Assembly (NCBI GenBank): GCA_025451845.1
Contig: JANWJS010000047.1
Location: forward strand, 1-62,822
DNA: 62,822 nucleotides
Direction of reading: 5' to 3'
From: Steroidobacteraceae bacterium
Lineage (GTDB): Bacteria > Pseudomonadota > Gammaproteobacteria > Steroidobacterales > Steroidobacteraceae
Shown here: one piece after another, positions 25,063 through 33,374 of the stretch
Layout of the letters: each line of letters begins with the position of its first letter
Numbering within the stretch: the first letter of the stretch is position 1
Program-made: the position numbers and the translations under genes
Notes under the pieces: generated by a model
The model's input: only the letters and a program-made list of their open reading frames with translations
Database searches by the model: none
What the model was told of the DNA's origin: nothing

Positions 25063-25905
25063 CTAGATCGGAGGGCGTTGCATCGCCGGGGGCGCTGCGG
25101 ATCCGGTTCCTTCCCCCCATAGCGGATGCCCCGCCGCGAGCCACGGCAGACTGCCATAGGTGTCGGACACCAGCCAAACACCGCCGACGATCAGGCTCGA
25201 GATCAGAAACGCGGTGGTCGCAGTGCGGCCGGTGTGCAGCATCGGTCCCCAGAACCAGATGGTCACCACCGCCAGCATTGCCGCTTCCATCACCGCAGCG
25301 AGCCGCGGCCAGACTCCGAAGAGAATACCGCAACAGGCGGCAAGACTGCCGAGGCCGCTCAGGTAGACCCAGTCGACGCTGCGCGGCAGCCAAGCCAGCC
25401 AGGCCGGCAGGGTGTAGGTCGCCCCTTGCACGAGCACCACGAGCCCGATCAAGGGCAGTGAGATCACGAGGAGCCAGCGTGCAGCCCGGAAGCCGCGCTC
25501 GCCGACCGCGAAGCCGAGATGCCGCACTTCCCACTCGCCGGCATGGGCGGCGAAGAGGCACCAGCTTCCCGCGGTGATGATGCTGATTTCGCCAAGCCCA
25601 CCCCAGGAGTCCATCTGGCCCGGGGCACTCAGCAACACGGGTATCTTGAGCAATACGACCCAGAGCAGCATGAAAGGAAAAAGTACGCGGCAGGCGAGAG
25701 TCGTGAGCGGCTCGATCAACAGGCCGATGCCGGTCGACAACTCGATGAGAGCGCACACGTATGCGATCACGGTGTGCCCCGGCATATCCGTTATCGGGAT
25801 CTGCTGCCAGACCAGCGCGAGGTCCCCGTTCACGAAGCCCGTGATGCCGAGGGCGATCATCGCGGCCGCGAAGAAAACGCGGCTCAACCGCATGGTTCTG
25901 CTCAT
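25063..25905 (-). CDS. DoxX-like integral membrane protein
   Basis: The 280-residue protein has at least six hydrophobic segments and the DoxX-type core (RVFFAAAMIALGITGFVNGD, IAYVCALIELSTGIGLLIEP, LLKIPVLLSAPGQMDSWGGL). Family members are thought to be quinone-linked or chaperone-like membrane partners, with no agreed reaction. A palindrome GGACA-CGA-TGTCC lies at 25926-25938, about 20 bases upstream of the start, and may be an operator. It ends 10 bases from the truncated DUF4440 fragment. From 25906 to 26092 I see no gene. Confidence 0.75.
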   Translation of the reverse strand: MSRTMRLSRVFFAAAMIALGITGFVNGDLALVWQQIPITDMPGHTVIAYVCALIELSTGIGLLIEPLTTLACRVLFPFMLLWVVLLKIPVLLSAPGQMDSWGGLGEISIITAGSWCLFAAHAGEWEVRHLGFAVGERGFRAARWLLVISLPLIGLVVLVQGATYTLPAWLAWLPRSVDWVYLSGLGSLAACCGILFGVWPRLAAVMEAAMLAVVTIWFWGPMLHTGRTATTAFLISSLIVGGVWLVSDTYGSLPWLAAGHPLWGEGTGSAAPPAMQRPPI

Positions 25906-26092
25906 GGGAGCAGAATACTCATATCGGACACGATGTCCTAGTCCATTTACGGTTACGAAATTGGGCCATTATCCTAAGGGAAAGGCTACGCCATGCCACT
26001 CGGTCACCTCTCGGCTCGTCCATAGGGCGACAATGGGTCCTTCGGCGATGGCGTCGCTTCCTATATCTGATATGGCGATCGAGCTTTGCCGG

Positions 26093-26593
26093 TCAGCGGC
26101 TCATCGCTTGCCAGGCCGCCAGCGCCGCGAGCTTCTGGTCCTGTCCCCACGGCCTGGTGGCGAGTTTGCCTACTGCCGTGATGTCGAGTGAGCGCGCTGG
26201 AGTGATCCGGCAGGGAATCCGAAAGGCGTCGCGGAAGACGTCGCGGTAAAACAGCCCTTCGGCCATATGGATTCGCATGTGGGTCGCGAGCGCTGTCTCC
26301 GGATCCGGAAGCTCCCCGTCCTTTGCGACGAGGGCGCCGACGCCAACGCGATGATCCAGCAGCGGTGCGAGCTCGCTTCGCGCCCGGGCCAGCGCCCTCG
26401 CGCGCACCTGCATAAGCCACTCCTGTACCGAGGCTGCTCTCATCTCGGCGGCGCGGTGGTAACAGAAGCGCTCCGCACCCTCCAAGAGCTCGATCACCTT
26501 ATTGCCGAGGATCTGCGGCTCGCGCGGCGATCCGCCCACGACGACACAGGCGCCCCAGCCGGTGTGGACGGTGATTCCGATCGCACGCTCCAT
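26093..26593 (-). CDS. Protein of unknown function
   Basis: I do not recognise this 166-residue frame. It begins MERAIGITVHTGWGACVVVG, has a helical middle (VQEWLMQVRARALARARSEL) and a conserved-looking tail (ATHMRIHMAEGLFYRDVFRD). It has no signal peptide or membrane helix. The frame is open to an ATG at 26626, and neither start has a clear ribosome site. Codon choice resembles the neighbouring genes and the frame is uninterrupted, so it is probably real. It faces away from the PhzF-like gene with about 140 bases between starts. Confidence 0.6.
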   Translation of the reverse strand: MERAIGITVHTGWGACVVVGGSPREPQILGNKVIELLEGAERFCYHRAAEMRAASVQEWLMQVRARALARARSELAPLLDHRVGVGALVAKDGELPDPETALATHMRIHMAEGLFYRDVFRDAFRIPCRITPARSLDITAVGKLATRPWGQDQKLAALAAWQAMSR

Positions 26594-26736
26594 GGCGCGA
26601 CTCGAGCCGCTGCCACGCCCTTTCATGAGGAAACGATAACATGGCCACCGGCGCAGCGCAGCTTAAGGCGCGGCGTGCTGCCTGCGGCCGACTTTTACGG
26701 TAGGCTGATCACGGTAACAGGCCTGGAGCGCAAACC

Positions 26737-27627
26737 GTGGCGAGTCATCCCTACCGGTTGCTGAATGTCTTCACACGGGGCGCGGAAGTGCTCTCCGGCA
26801 ATCCGCTCTGCGTCTTCGAGAACGGCGCCGCCTTTGATGGTCGGACGATGCAGGCGCTCACGCGGCAGTTCAATCTATCCGAGACGACATTCATCCTGCC
26901 GTCCAGTCGGGCAAGCGCACGTGTCAGGATCTTCACGCCGTCCTATGAGATGCCGTTTGCTGGTCATCCCACACTGGGGACCGCGCACGTCTGCCGTGCG
27001 TTGGGGCTCGGCGGGAATGAGCTGACGCTCGAGATGGCCGCCGGCGTGATTCCGGTGTCCGCGCAGGCCGACCGTTGGACACTTCAGGCCAACGCGCCGC
27101 GCTGGCGGGAAGTGCCAGAGTCGCGCGAGGCGCTCGCGGCAATGCTGGGCCTCGAGCCGCGGGAAATCGGCGAGCGGCCGCTGTGGGTGAGCACGGGCCG
27201 CGAGCAGTTGATCGTGCCGCTGACCAGCGAGGAGGCGGTTCGCCGCGCGCGGCCGCAGCCGGATCTGCTGAGCCGCTTCGCGAGCGAGGACGGAGCCAAT
27301 ATGGCGTACGTGTTTGCACCTCGCAGAGCCGCCGGCTCCAGCAACTCCTCACCGGCCGGCGGCGAGGTCTCGCGGGAATTCCTCCTGGCTAGGTTCTTCT
27401 TCCCGCAGGGCCCGGCGGTGTTGGAGGATCCGGCGACGGGCTCCGCCACCGCCAATCTCGGTGGATGGTACATCGCATTGGGTCGCGAGCGCCCGTGCCG
27501 GTTCGAAATCGCGCAGGGCGAACAGGCAGAGCGGCCGTCGATTCTCTATCTGGACGTGGATGCGGACCAGCGGGTACGCGTCAGCGGTGATGTGGTCGAG
27601 CTCGGACGAGGCGCTGTAGCCCTCTAA
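26737..27627 (+). CDS. PhzF-family isomerase/epimerase-like protein
   Basis: The 296-residue protein matches PhzF across its length: LLNVFTRGAEVLSGNPLCVF, the catalytic glutamate in NLSETTFIL, the substrate loop FAGHPTLGTAHVCRALGL, and DPATGSATANLGG in the second half. The double hot-dog-like fold is a homodimeric isomerase. Phenazine PhzF isomerises trans-2,3-dihydro-3-hydroxyanthranilate, but most homologues have unknown substrates, and no other phz gene is here. It starts with GTG at 26737. It should not be taken as evidence for phenazine synthesis. Confidence 0.85.
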   Translation: MASHPYRLLNVFTRGAEVLSGNPLCVFENGAAFDGRTMQALTRQFNLSETTFILPSSRASARVRIFTPSYEMPFAGHPTLGTAHVCRALGLGGNELTLEMAAGVIPVSAQADRWTLQANAPRWREVPESREALAAMLGLEPREIGERPLWVSTGREQLIVPLTSEEAVRRARPQPDLLSRFASEDGANMAYVFAPRRAAGSSNSSPAGGEVSREFLLARFFFPQGPAVLEDPATGSATANLGGWYIALGRERPCRFEIAQGEQAERPSILYLDVDADQRVRVSGDVVELGRGAVAL

Positions 27628-27710
27628 CCCGCTAGCGTCCATGGCAATCCGCCAATTCCGGCAGCGGCTGCCAGCCTGACAGGCGCGGCGAAATCGTATT
27701 TTTTTCGGCG

Positions 27711-28304
27711 TTAGGCGGACGTTGCGGCGTCCGGACCGAACGGCCGCCTGCCGACCAGGCCATAATGGTAGGGCGGCAGTTGCACCACCGGACCCGCGGG
27801 GTAGAACCCCGCCGCCTGCATCCACTGCTGGCACTGTTGCGGGCTAGGGCGGATTTGCAGAGACGGCCCTCGGGGCGTGCCGGGGTCCGGAATCCAATGG
27901 ATGACCGCCACCAGCCCGCCGGGCCGGAGGACTTCATGAGCTTGCCGCAGCAGTCCCAGGGCATCCTCGGCATGCAGGATGTTGAAAAGCATCGCGTAGC
28001 TGCAGCTTTCGGCCGGCAGGCCGGCCCCATGGGTGACGAAATCCCGTTCGATCACCTGCACGTCGAGCAGGCCGGCCTCCTGTGTACGCCTTGCCGTGGC
28101 GTGCACCATTTCAGGGTCTATATCGACGGCGTATACCTTGCCCCTGCCGAGCGCCGCCGCCGCCAGAGTGAATGTGCCATAGCCGCAGCCGAAGTCCACG
28201 ACGTCCCCCTGCGTCGGGAAGGACAGTAACTCGAGGATCTCGGTGGGCTCGAAAAACGATTCCCAAAAAGCCCGGTCCGGCATACCGCTGTCGCGCACCT
28301 TCAT
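27711..28304 (-). CDS. Class I SAM-dependent methyltransferase
   Basis: The 197-residue protein has the Rossmann-type methyltransferase motifs. Motif I is VVDFGCGYGTFTLAAAALG, the acidic end of strand 2 is VYAVDIDPEMVHATARR, motif IV is MLFNILHAEDALGLLRQA, and VLRPGGLVAVIHWIP follows. The substrate is not evident. I chose the ATG at 28304. The frame is open to 28403 in a stretch that looks non-coding. It is divergent from the DUF899 gene at 28463. Confidence 0.8.
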   Translation of the reverse strand: MKVRDSGMPDRAFWESFFEPTEILELLSFPTQGDVVDFGCGYGTFTLAAAALGRGKVYAVDIDPEMVHATARRTQEAGLLDVQVIERDFVTHGAGLPAESCSYAMLFNILHAEDALGLLRQAHEVLRPGGLVAVIHWIPDPGTPRGPSLQIRPSPQQCQQWMQAAGFYPAGPVVQLPPYHYGLVGRRPFGPDAATSA

Positions 28305-28462
28305 GGTCAAAACGGTAACATGGCCGCTGGTCCCGTGCACGGTTCCAGCTCTGGCCAAAGCCCGCGTCAGTGTGCCCAATCGCGGCACACTTGTAACTCC
28401 CACTCGTCGATAGCCGGTGTCACTCTATCTCATGACCACCGAACACCTTCGAGGAGACTTCC

Positions 28463-29248
28463 ATGACCACGACACCGCAACCTGCCATCCAAACCCCTCC
28501 GGTCGTATCGCCGGATGCCTGGGAGGCTGCGCGCCAGCAGCTGCTCGTCAAAGAAAAGGCGCTGACGCGTGCCCGCGACGCTCTGGCCGCGGAACGTCGC
28601 CATATGCCGTGGATGGCCGTCGAAAAGACGTATGAATTCGAAGGGCCCAACGGCAAGGCACGCCTGATAGATCTGTTCGAGGGCCGGCGGCAACTGATTG
28701 TCTACCGCGCCTTCTTCGAGCCTGGAGTGTTTGGCTGGCCGGACCATGCCTGCCGCGGCTGCTCTCTCGGCGCCGATCAGGTTGCGCACCTTGCACATCT
28801 GAACGCCCGCGATACGACCCTTGTCTATGCCTCCCGGGCATCGCAGGCGGATATCGCACGGCTCAAGGCGCGGATGGGCTGGGCCATGCCCTGGTACACG
28901 ATTACCGATCGCTTCGATGAGGATTTCGGCGTCCGCGAGTGGCATGGCCACAACGTGTTCCTCCGCGACGGCGACAAGGTGTTCCGCACCTACTTCATCA
29001 ACAGCCGCGCCGATGAGGCGATGGGGACCATCTGGAGCTACCTCGATATCACCGCCCTCGGCCGGCAGGAGACCTGGGAAGACTCGCCGCAGGGTTACCC
29101 CCAGAGCCCGCCGTACAAGTGGTGGAACTGGCACGACAACTACGACACCGGGAAGGCTGCCGACCCGCGGTGGCTCGATATCCTCAGCGACTCCGCGGGC
29201 GCCGCGGCCCGCCGGCGCGAGGCAGAGGGCAAAGGATGTAACTGCTGA
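28463..29248 (+). CDS. DUF899 thioredoxin-fold family protein
   Basis: The 261-residue protein has the DUF899 landmarks: VSPDAWEAARQQLLVKEKAL, RRHMPWMAVEKTYEFEGPNG, a HACRGCSLGADQVAHL segment with the cysteine pair, and the tail SPPYKWWNWHDNYD. It ends GKGCNC, an extra cysteine cluster. DUF899 proteins look like thioredoxin-fold redox enzymes, but their reaction is unknown. A strong GAGGAGAC ribosome site supports the ATG. Confidence 0.85.
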   Translation: MTTTPQPAIQTPPVVSPDAWEAARQQLLVKEKALTRARDALAAERRHMPWMAVEKTYEFEGPNGKARLIDLFEGRRQLIVYRAFFEPGVFGWPDHACRGCSLGADQVAHLAHLNARDTTLVYASRASQADIARLKARMGWAMPWYTITDRFDEDFGVREWHGHNVFLRDGDKVFRTYFINSRADEAMGTIWSYLDITALGRQETWEDSPQGYPQSPPYKWWNWHDNYDTGKAADPRWLDILSDSAGAAARRREAEGKGCNC

Positions 29249-29431
29249 AGCTACTGCAACTGGCTTGCCTGCCAGGCGGCCAGAGCCGCGTCTTTGGCCG
29301 CTGGCGGTCACGCTGGACCGGGGCCGCGCTGCCGGCCCGCAACCTTTCATGCCGCGCGGTGTTCTTCCGCTAACAGCGCGCAAGGGCGCCGCTTTGCAAT
29401 TAGCCACTCGACAATTCCCGGGAGAGGCTCT

Positions 29432-30568
29432 ATGCGGATGAGCAGGAACATGACGGTCCTGGCGCTGGCGGCAAGCGTCGCGCTGGTAACCGCTGCGCAC
29501 GCCGATTCGCGCCAGATCGCGCTGGCCGGGGTCAAAGCCACTATCGCCGCGCGCGAGAAGATCGTCTCCCCGCAGGGGATCGAGCAGAGCCTGCTCGTGC
29601 CCATCAATGGTACGAAGCAATGGATTTCCATCCACGGCAACGACCTGCGAAATCCGATCCTGCTGGTGCTGCACGGCGGTCCCGGGTCGCCCGAGATGCC
29701 GGCGGCATGGACGTTCCAGGCCCCCTGGGAGGACTACTTCACCGTCGTCGAATGGGACCAGCGCGGCACCGGGAAGACATACGTAGCGAACACTCCGGCG
29801 CAAATGGCGCCCGGTATGACAGCCGAGGGCATGACGGACGATGCCGTCGCGCTGGTCAGTTACCTGCGCGAGCGATTTCACAAGAAGAAGATTTTCATCA
29901 TGGGCCACTCATGGGGCACGATGCTCGGCGTGATGCTGGCCCAGCGTCATCCCGACTGGTTCTACGCCTATATCGGCGTCGGCCAGGTGATCAATTCACG
30001 TCGCGGAGAGGCTATTGGCTATCAGTTCGCCATGCGGGAGGCGCAAGCGCATCACAATGCCGCAGCCATCCGCGAGCTGCAGGCCATCGCGCCGTATCCC
30101 GGTCAAGAGCTGACCCTGAAGCGGGTGGCGGTGCGCAGCAAGTGGGAGATGTACTACCAGGGCCTGGCCTACGGCCGGCGCGACTTCAGTTGGGATGCGG
30201 ACACGTGGGAGCTGTCGCCGGACTATTCCGCGCGCGACCTGGACGCAATCTCCGCGGGCAGCCTATTTTCGCTCAGATATCTTCTCGCACCGCTGTTGGA
30301 CGCGAACTTCGATGACGTGACGCATTTCGGCTGTCCGGTGATCGAATTCATCGGCACCCACGACTATACGACGCCGTCGAGTCTCGTCATCGATTGGTTC
30401 AAGCGCCTCGATGCACCGTCAAAGCGGCTGGTCGTCTTCGCCGACTCCGCTCACATGATTTTCGAGGAGCAACCGGGCCGGTTCCTGGTGCACCTCGTCA
30501 ATGATGCACTGCCGTATGCGACGAAAGAGGGCGATGGAGCGCCCGCGGAGCCAGAAACCGACCAATAG
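29432..30568 (+). CDS. Exported alpha/beta hydrolase, proline-iminopeptidase-like
   Basis: The 378-residue precursor has a signal peptide (residues 1-24, ending AAHA). The hydrolase fold has the oxyanion motif LVLHGGPGSPEMP, the nucleophile serine in FIMGHSWGTMLGV, a catalytic aspartate in FIGTHDYTTPS and a late histidine in ADSAHMIFEE. The HGGPGSP motif is typical of prolyl iminopeptidases and related peptidases, so an exported peptidase or esterase is likely. GGGAGAGG lies four bases before the ATG. Confidence 0.85.
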   Translation: MRMSRNMTVLALAASVALVTAAHADSRQIALAGVKATIAAREKIVSPQGIEQSLLVPINGTKQWISIHGNDLRNPILLVLHGGPGSPEMPAAWTFQAPWEDYFTVVEWDQRGTGKTYVANTPAQMAPGMTAEGMTDDAVALVSYLRERFHKKKIFIMGHSWGTMLGVMLAQRHPDWFYAYIGVGQVINSRRGEAIGYQFAMREAQAHHNAAAIRELQAIAPYPGQELTLKRVAVRSKWEMYYQGLAYGRRDFSWDADTWELSPDYSARDLDAISAGSLFSLRYLLAPLLDANFDDVTHFGCPVIEFIGTHDYTTPSSLVIDWFKRLDAPSKRLVVFADSAHMIFEEQPGRFLVHLVNDALPYATKEGDGAPAEPETDQ

Positions 30569-30610
30569 CTCAGCCGCGACGCAAACCAACCGTCGGCAGC
30601 GACATGTGTG

Positions 30611-31504
30611 TCACCCGCAGCTGCGATTGAACTCGACGATGTGGCGGGCGAGGACCTCGGGGTCCTCGTGGTGCAGCATGTGCCCGGCGCCGGGCACGGT
30701 AATGATCCGCAGGTTGCGCAGGTACGCGCGCGTATCCTCGGCGGCGGCGCGCAAGGCCTGCGATCGGGTGTCGTTCGTATCTCCCAGCGCGAGCAGCACC
30801 GGCGCCTCGAGGCGCGCCCAGCAGGCTTGCGCTTCCTCACGACGATAGAGAACGGGGTTCACGAGGCGGTGGCGTGGGTCGAACAACAGCTCGACGTCGC
30901 CGGAACCTTGGAAGCCGGGCGCGGGTCGTGTCCAGGCGCCCGCGACGAACTCCGCGCGCTCAGGAGTGAGCCGTGAGTTCTTCGACCGCAGCAGGGCGGC
31001 GAGCTGCGCTACGGAGCGATAGCGGCCGTCGCGGAACGGCTGCCGGAGCTCGGTGAGCCACCGTTCGTAACGGGCGGGCGCGTCCTGCGGGTGGGTGGCG
31101 GGCAGCCCGAATCCCTCCAGGTTCGCCAGCCAGGCGAGGCGCCGTGGGCGAATGCCCCCGTAGATTTGAGCGATGTTCGCTCCCATGCTGTGACCGACGA
31201 TGCGTGCCGGACCATCAGGCACCAACATGTCCAACAGAGCCTCGAGGTCCGCGAAGTAATCGGGGAACCAGTAGCCGCCGGGCGCCCACTCGCTGTGCCC
31301 GAACCCGCGCCAGTCGGGCGCGGCGAGCGACCATTCCGGCGGCAGGCAATCGGCGAGGAATTGCCACGTCGCACCGCAATCCTGGAAACCGTGCAGCAGC
31401 ACGACCGGAGTCGGGGTGCGATCTCCCCACCAGGTCACCCGGTGGCGCAGCCCGCGTACGGTCAACGTTTCAGTGTGAGGCGCGCGCAGCGGCTCGTAAC
31501 TCAT
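30611..31504 (-). CDS. Alpha/beta hydrolase
   Basis: The 297-residue cytoplasmic protein has VVLLHGFQDCGATWQFLADC, the nucleophile elbow ARIVGHSMGANIAQ, and a C-terminal histidine in ITVPGAGHMLHHEDP. The DWRGFGHSEWAPGG segment is typical of esterases and epoxide-hydrolase-like members. The gene overlaps the GlxA-type regulator upstream by four bases (ATGA), so the two form an operon and the hydrolase may act on the compound that the regulator responds to. Confidence 0.85.
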   Translation of the reverse strand: MSYEPLRAPHTETLTVRGLRHRVTWWGDRTPTPVVLLHGFQDCGATWQFLADCLPPEWSLAAPDWRGFGHSEWAPGGYWFPDYFADLEALLDMLVPDGPARIVGHSMGANIAQIYGGIRPRRLAWLANLEGFGLPATHPQDAPARYERWLTELRQPFRDGRYRSVAQLAALLRSKNSRLTPERAEFVAGAWTRPAPGFQGSGDVELLFDPRHRLVNPVLYRREEAQACWARLEAPVLLALGDTNDTRSQALRAAAEDTRAYLRNLRIITVPGAGHMLHHEDPEVLARHIVEFNRSCG

Positions 31505-32472
31505 GGCGGAGCGGTCTCAGCGGCCAAGGCGCGGCGCCCTGGCCGCTTGAGAGCGGAGGGGGGCGCCCCCAGCACGCGCAGGAAGCTGCGCCGCATCCGC
31601 TCGGCATTCCCAAAGCCGCACGCCTCGGCCACCTGTTGGATCCCAGGCGTGCCGCTCTCCAGAGCGGCACGCGCAGTATCCACACGCAGCCGCTCGACCG
31701 CCTTGGCTGGCGCGATACCGACCTCCTCCGTGAAGACCCGTGAGAAGTTGCGCGCGCTCATGCAGCTCAGCCGGGCGAGATCGGCAACGCTCAGCCGCTC
31801 GCGCAGGTGGGTCCTGACGTGATCCCATAACTCCCCGAAGCGCCCATCCGCGCGCTCCATCTGCAGAAGGGGTGAGAACTGCGACTGTCCTCCTGGCCGG
31901 CGGCGATAGACGACGAGCTGTTGCGCGGTGCGCCGGGCGATGTCTTCGCCCAGATCGTCGCTGATCAAGGCGAGCGCAAGATCGATACCGGCAGTGATGC
32001 CGGCGGAGCTCCAGATTTTCCCATCCCGGACATAGATGCGGTCAGCGTCCAGGCGAACTTTGGGAAACCGCCGGCTGAAGTCTGCCGTCACGCTCCAATG
32101 CGTCGTCGCGCGCCTGCCGTCGAGCAATCCCGCAGCGGCGAGCACGTAGGTGCCCGAGCAGACGCTCGCGACCCGGCGCGATCGTTGCGCGCACGTGGAC
32201 ACGAACCGGCGCGTCTTCGCGCAAATCGCCGCGCCGCGCGATCCTTCTCCGCCAGCGACGATCAGCGTATCCACGGCATCGGCGCGGCCGAGAGGCGATG
32301 CCTGCACGCAGACACCGGAGGTGCTCGCGATCGATCCGGGGCTCACTGCCACCATGTGCAGCGTGTACGTCCCCGGGCGATAGCGTTCTGCAATCTCGAA
32401 CGCCGCGATCGGCCCCGTCGCGTCGAGGATCTGGAATTGCGGGAAGACGAGGAAGCTGATACGGCGAGGCAT
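31501..32472 (-). CDS. GlxA-type AraC-family regulator with a DJ-1/PfpI domain
   Basis: The 323-residue protein has an N-terminal DJ-1/PfpI domain (ISFLVFPQFQILDATGPIAA, and a nucleophile-elbow cysteine in VASVCSGTYVLAAAG) and a C-terminal AraC helix-turn-helix pair (MSARNFSRVFTEEVGIAPAK, then QVAEACGFGNAERMRRSFLR). The start chosen is the ATG at 32472. The frame continues upstream without similarity. It is divergent from a stand-alone DJ-1 protein and overlaps a hydrolase gene, a layout suggesting the regulator senses a small metabolite processed by its neighbours. Confidence 0.9.
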   Translation of the reverse strand: MPRRISFLVFPQFQILDATGPIAAFEIAERYRPGTYTLHMVAVSPGSIASTSGVCVQASPLGRADAVDTLIVAGGEGSRGAAICAKTRRFVSTCAQRSRRVASVCSGTYVLAAAGLLDGRRATTHWSVTADFSRRFPKVRLDADRIYVRDGKIWSSAGITAGIDLALALISDDLGEDIARRTAQQLVVYRRRPGGQSQFSPLLQMERADGRFGELWDHVRTHLRERLSVADLARLSCMSARNFSRVFTEEVGIAPAKAVERLRVDTARAALESGTPGIQQVAEACGFGNAERMRRSFLRVLGAPPSALKRPGRRALAAETAPP

Positions 32473-32582
32473 GGCACGAAAGGTGGGAAAAACGTCGTTT
32501 ACGCCAACAGCGTAGCGAGGCATCCTGGCGCCGTCAAATCGCGGGTTCAGGCTGCGCCCGGCGTCAGCCACAGGAGTCTTCT

Positions 32583-33272
32583 ATGAGCGTCGATTTTCCA
32601 GTCGTGTTCGCGCTGTATCCGAACATCACGCAGCTCGATTTCACGGGACCCTATGAGGTGTTTGCCCGGGTACCGGGGGCACGATGCGTTCTAGCATCGG
32701 TCAGCGGAGGGACCATCGAGGCCAGCGGCGGCATCACCTTCACCGGCATCCGCAGACTGCAGGATGTCGAGTCCTGCGCACTGCTCTGCGTCCCCGGCGG
32801 CTTTGGAACGATTCAGGCGCTGGAAGACCGCGAGTACCTGGCGGCCCTGCGGCGCCTCGCGGGCTCAGCGCGGTACGTGACGTCGGTTTGCACCGGGTCG
32901 TTGCTGTTGGCGGCGGCAGGTCTTCTCACGGGAAAACGGGCGGCCTGCCATTGGGCCTGGCGTGACTGCCTGGCGGCGTTCGGCGCGATAGCCGATCCCG
33001 CCCGGGTCGTTCGTGAGGGCAACTTCATCACCGGCGGGGGCGTCACAGCCGGCATCGACATGGCGTTGACCGTATTGGCGGAGATCGCTGGCCCGGACTA
33101 TGCGCAGACCGTGCAGCTCGGGATCGAGTACGCCCCCATGCCGCCCTTCGACTCGGGACGGCCGGAGAGCGCCGGGCCGGAGATCCTCGCCGCGGCGAAG
33201 AAGAGGTTGGACGCGGTCAGAGCCGAGCGCGATGCTGCCGTGCGGCGCGCCGCGGCCGCGGTCGTCTCGTAA
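32583..33272 (+). CDS. DJ-1/PfpI family protein, isonitrile hydratase-like
   Basis: The 229-residue protein closely follows the isonitrile hydratase (InhA-type) layout: FALYPNITQLDFTGPYEVFA with the conserved Asp, the active cysteine Cys103 in VTSVCTGSLLLAAAGLLTGK, and GNFITGGGVTAGIDMAL downstream. InhA converts isonitriles to N-formamides. That substrate is inference here, because several DJ-1 subfamilies share these motifs. A GGAG ribosome site precedes the ATG. Its divergent GlxA-type regulator has the same fold in its sensor domain. Confidence 0.75.
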   Translation: MSVDFPVVFALYPNITQLDFTGPYEVFARVPGARCVLASVSGGTIEASGGITFTGIRRLQDVESCALLCVPGGFGTIQALEDREYLAALRRLAGSARYVTSVCTGSLLLAAAGLLTGKRAACHWAWRDCLAAFGAIADPARVVREGNFITGGGVTAGIDMALTVLAEIAGPDYAQTVQLGIEYAPMPPFDSGRPESAGPEILAAAKKRLDAVRAERDAAVRRAAAAVVS

Positions 33273-33320
33273 CACGTGCATCGCCGGCGCAGCGCAGAGC
33301 AGCGAAGGTTAGCTTATCGA

Positions 33321-33355
33321 CGCCGCACGCCGCACGCCGCACGCCGCACGCCGCT
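33321..33355. repeat. Short 7-base tandem repeat
   Basis: The unit CGCCGCA repeats four times without change, followed by a fifth copy ending CGCCGCT, covering 33321-33355. It lies in the 102-base gap between the DJ-1 gene and the stop of the L-fuconate dehydratase gene. A seven-base unit cannot keep a reading frame, so it is expected to be non-coding and may vary in copy number. Confidence 0.8.
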
Positions 33356-33374
33356 CTCGCTGGTGCTGAAGCAA

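Noticed and set aside
26737..27627. Phenazine biosynthesis locus suggested by the PhzF-like gene
   Set aside because: PhzF-family proteins are widespread with unknown substrates, and no other phenazine gene is present.
28430..29908. Minus-strand open frame of about 490 codons
   Set aside because: It is antisense to the DUF899 and hydrolase genes, both of which have clear motifs and ribosome sites. The antisense product resembles nothing.
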